Shown here piece by piece: positions 22,985 to 23,298 of a stretch of 23,298 nucleotides of DNA. The notes under the pieces are model-generated. The model was not told where the DNA came from. It searched no databases and worked only from the letters and a program-made list of their open reading frames with translations. Position 1 is the first letter of the stretch. Every line of letters begins with the position of its first letter. The translations under genes and the position numbers were made by a program. Location of the stretch: positions 1 through 23,298 of the forward strand of contig CAZMMV010000020.1 in the NCBI GenBank assembly GCA_964567475.1, in the 5' to 3' direction. Source of the DNA: CAZMMV01 sp964567475. GTDB taxonomy: Bacteria > Bacillota > Clostridia > Tissierellales > Tissierellaceae.

Positions 22985-23014
22985 AGTGTATCATACCTAT
23001 TGCAAATGTGTCAA
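22985..23014 (-). promoter_or_regulatory. opuAC operon promoter
   Basis: A consensus TTGACA (23009-23014) and TACACT (22985-22990) are 18 bases apart, with TG one base before the -10 box (extended -10). Region 23015-23139 upstream holds nothing else I can recognise. Confidence 0.65.
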
Positions 23015-23139
23015 ATTAGCCATCCTATAAAAATCACATAGATTACTAACAAAGCCTTATTTTTCAGTGTCTAGCTGTATTTGGACTTTTCTCTATTTAT
23101 GATTGATTCCAATTTTTCTGTATACTTGAAAATAAGTAA

Positions 23140-23179
23140 AAAAATAAGCTTAATTGTAAAAACAATTAAGCTTATTTTT
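23140..23179 (-). terminator. Terminator of the antiporter gene
   Basis: Perfect 18-bp arms, AAAAATAAGCTTAATTGT and ACAATTAAGCTTATTTTT, with an AAAA centre lie 8 bases after the antiporter stop. T-rich on the minus strand. Confidence 0.88.
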
Positions 23180-23186
23180 AAAAATT

Positions 23187-23298
23187 CTATTTAATTTCTC
23201 CTGCTTTAATCAAGGCAGTTTTAGCTATAAGAGGACCTACTAGTTCATAAATTACTGTAGATGCTAATATAATAGTTCTTATACTAGTACCTAATGAA
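23187..23298 (-). CDS. C-terminus of a cation:proton antiporter, partial
   Basis: The last 37 residues are visible and begin SLGTSIRTIILASTVIYELV. The pattern of TIILASTVIYELVGPLIAK and ALIKAGEIK at the very end is typical of clostridial CPA-type sodium or cation:proton antiporters, with the last membrane helix ending before a short tail. The rest lies beyond the window. The gene ends in its own terminator, and the opu operon begins downstream with its own promoter, so both may belong to ion and osmotic homeostasis. Confidence 0.65.
   Translation of the reverse strand, partial: SLGTSIRTIILASTVIYELVGPLIAKTALIKAGEIK

Overview
The window is about 70% A+T and reads as a chromosomal segment of an anaerobic, low-GC, spore-forming Clostridia/Tissierellia-type Firmicute. 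Pointers are a YhcN/YlaJ-type spore lipoprotein, a selenocysteine peroxiredoxin, a 2-hydroxyacyl-CoA dehydratase-type activase cluster, a clostridial THF riboswitch, purine-rich ribosome binding sites and many TTG starts. No prophage, insertion sequence, CRISPR array, tRNA or rRNA was recognised. One run of exactly 100 Ns (1423-1522) is an assembly gap that cuts both lgt and mraZ.\n\nLayout. Positions 1-4871 (minus strand) hold an envelope/division block: two M16 peptidase-fold proteins (one catalytic, one lacking the zinc motif), lgt, mraZ, rsmH and the first codons of an ftsL-position gene. Positions 4920-6810 hold a pduL-deoC-spore lipoprotein operon with its own promoter and terminator. 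Positions 6856-8223 hold folT and an iron-sulfur flavoprotein behind a THF riboswitch. Positions 8196-9530 hold a lipoprotein intramolecular transacylase (Lit, DUF1461), an unknown membrane protein, and, beyond a terminator, a 57-residue ORF. Positions 9812-12709 hold a UGA-interrupted (selenocysteine) peroxiredoxin, a YeiH-type exporter and a divergent LysR regulator, with several inverted repeats between them. Positions 12709-15861 hold dinB, a Cu/Zn-SOD-like protein without an export signal, and a secreted copper-amine-oxidase-N-domain protein. Positions 15907-18825 hold a three-gene activase/DUF2229 cluster. A divergent zinc phospholipase C-fold protein lies at 18987-19691. Positions 19802-23014 hold an OpuA-type glycine betaine ABC transporter behind a structured leader, and the window ends in the C-terminus of a cation:proton antiporter.\n\nHow the genes fit together. 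Lgt builds diacylated lipoproteins and Lit may remodel them; OpuAC and the YhcN-like protein are local lipoprotein clients. DeoC releases acetaldehyde and PduL interconverts acetyl-CoA and acetyl phosphate, fitting deoxynucleoside catabolism, although the aldehyde dehydrogenase is not here. PrxU, SodC and DinB give a loose oxidative-stress/DNA-damage neighbourhood. The most notable items are the selenocysteine peroxiredoxin with a well-placed SECIS-like hairpin, its repeat-rich promoter, the uncharacterised activase trio with a 19-bp inverted repeat upstream, and the two-tier leader RNA before the betaine transporter.
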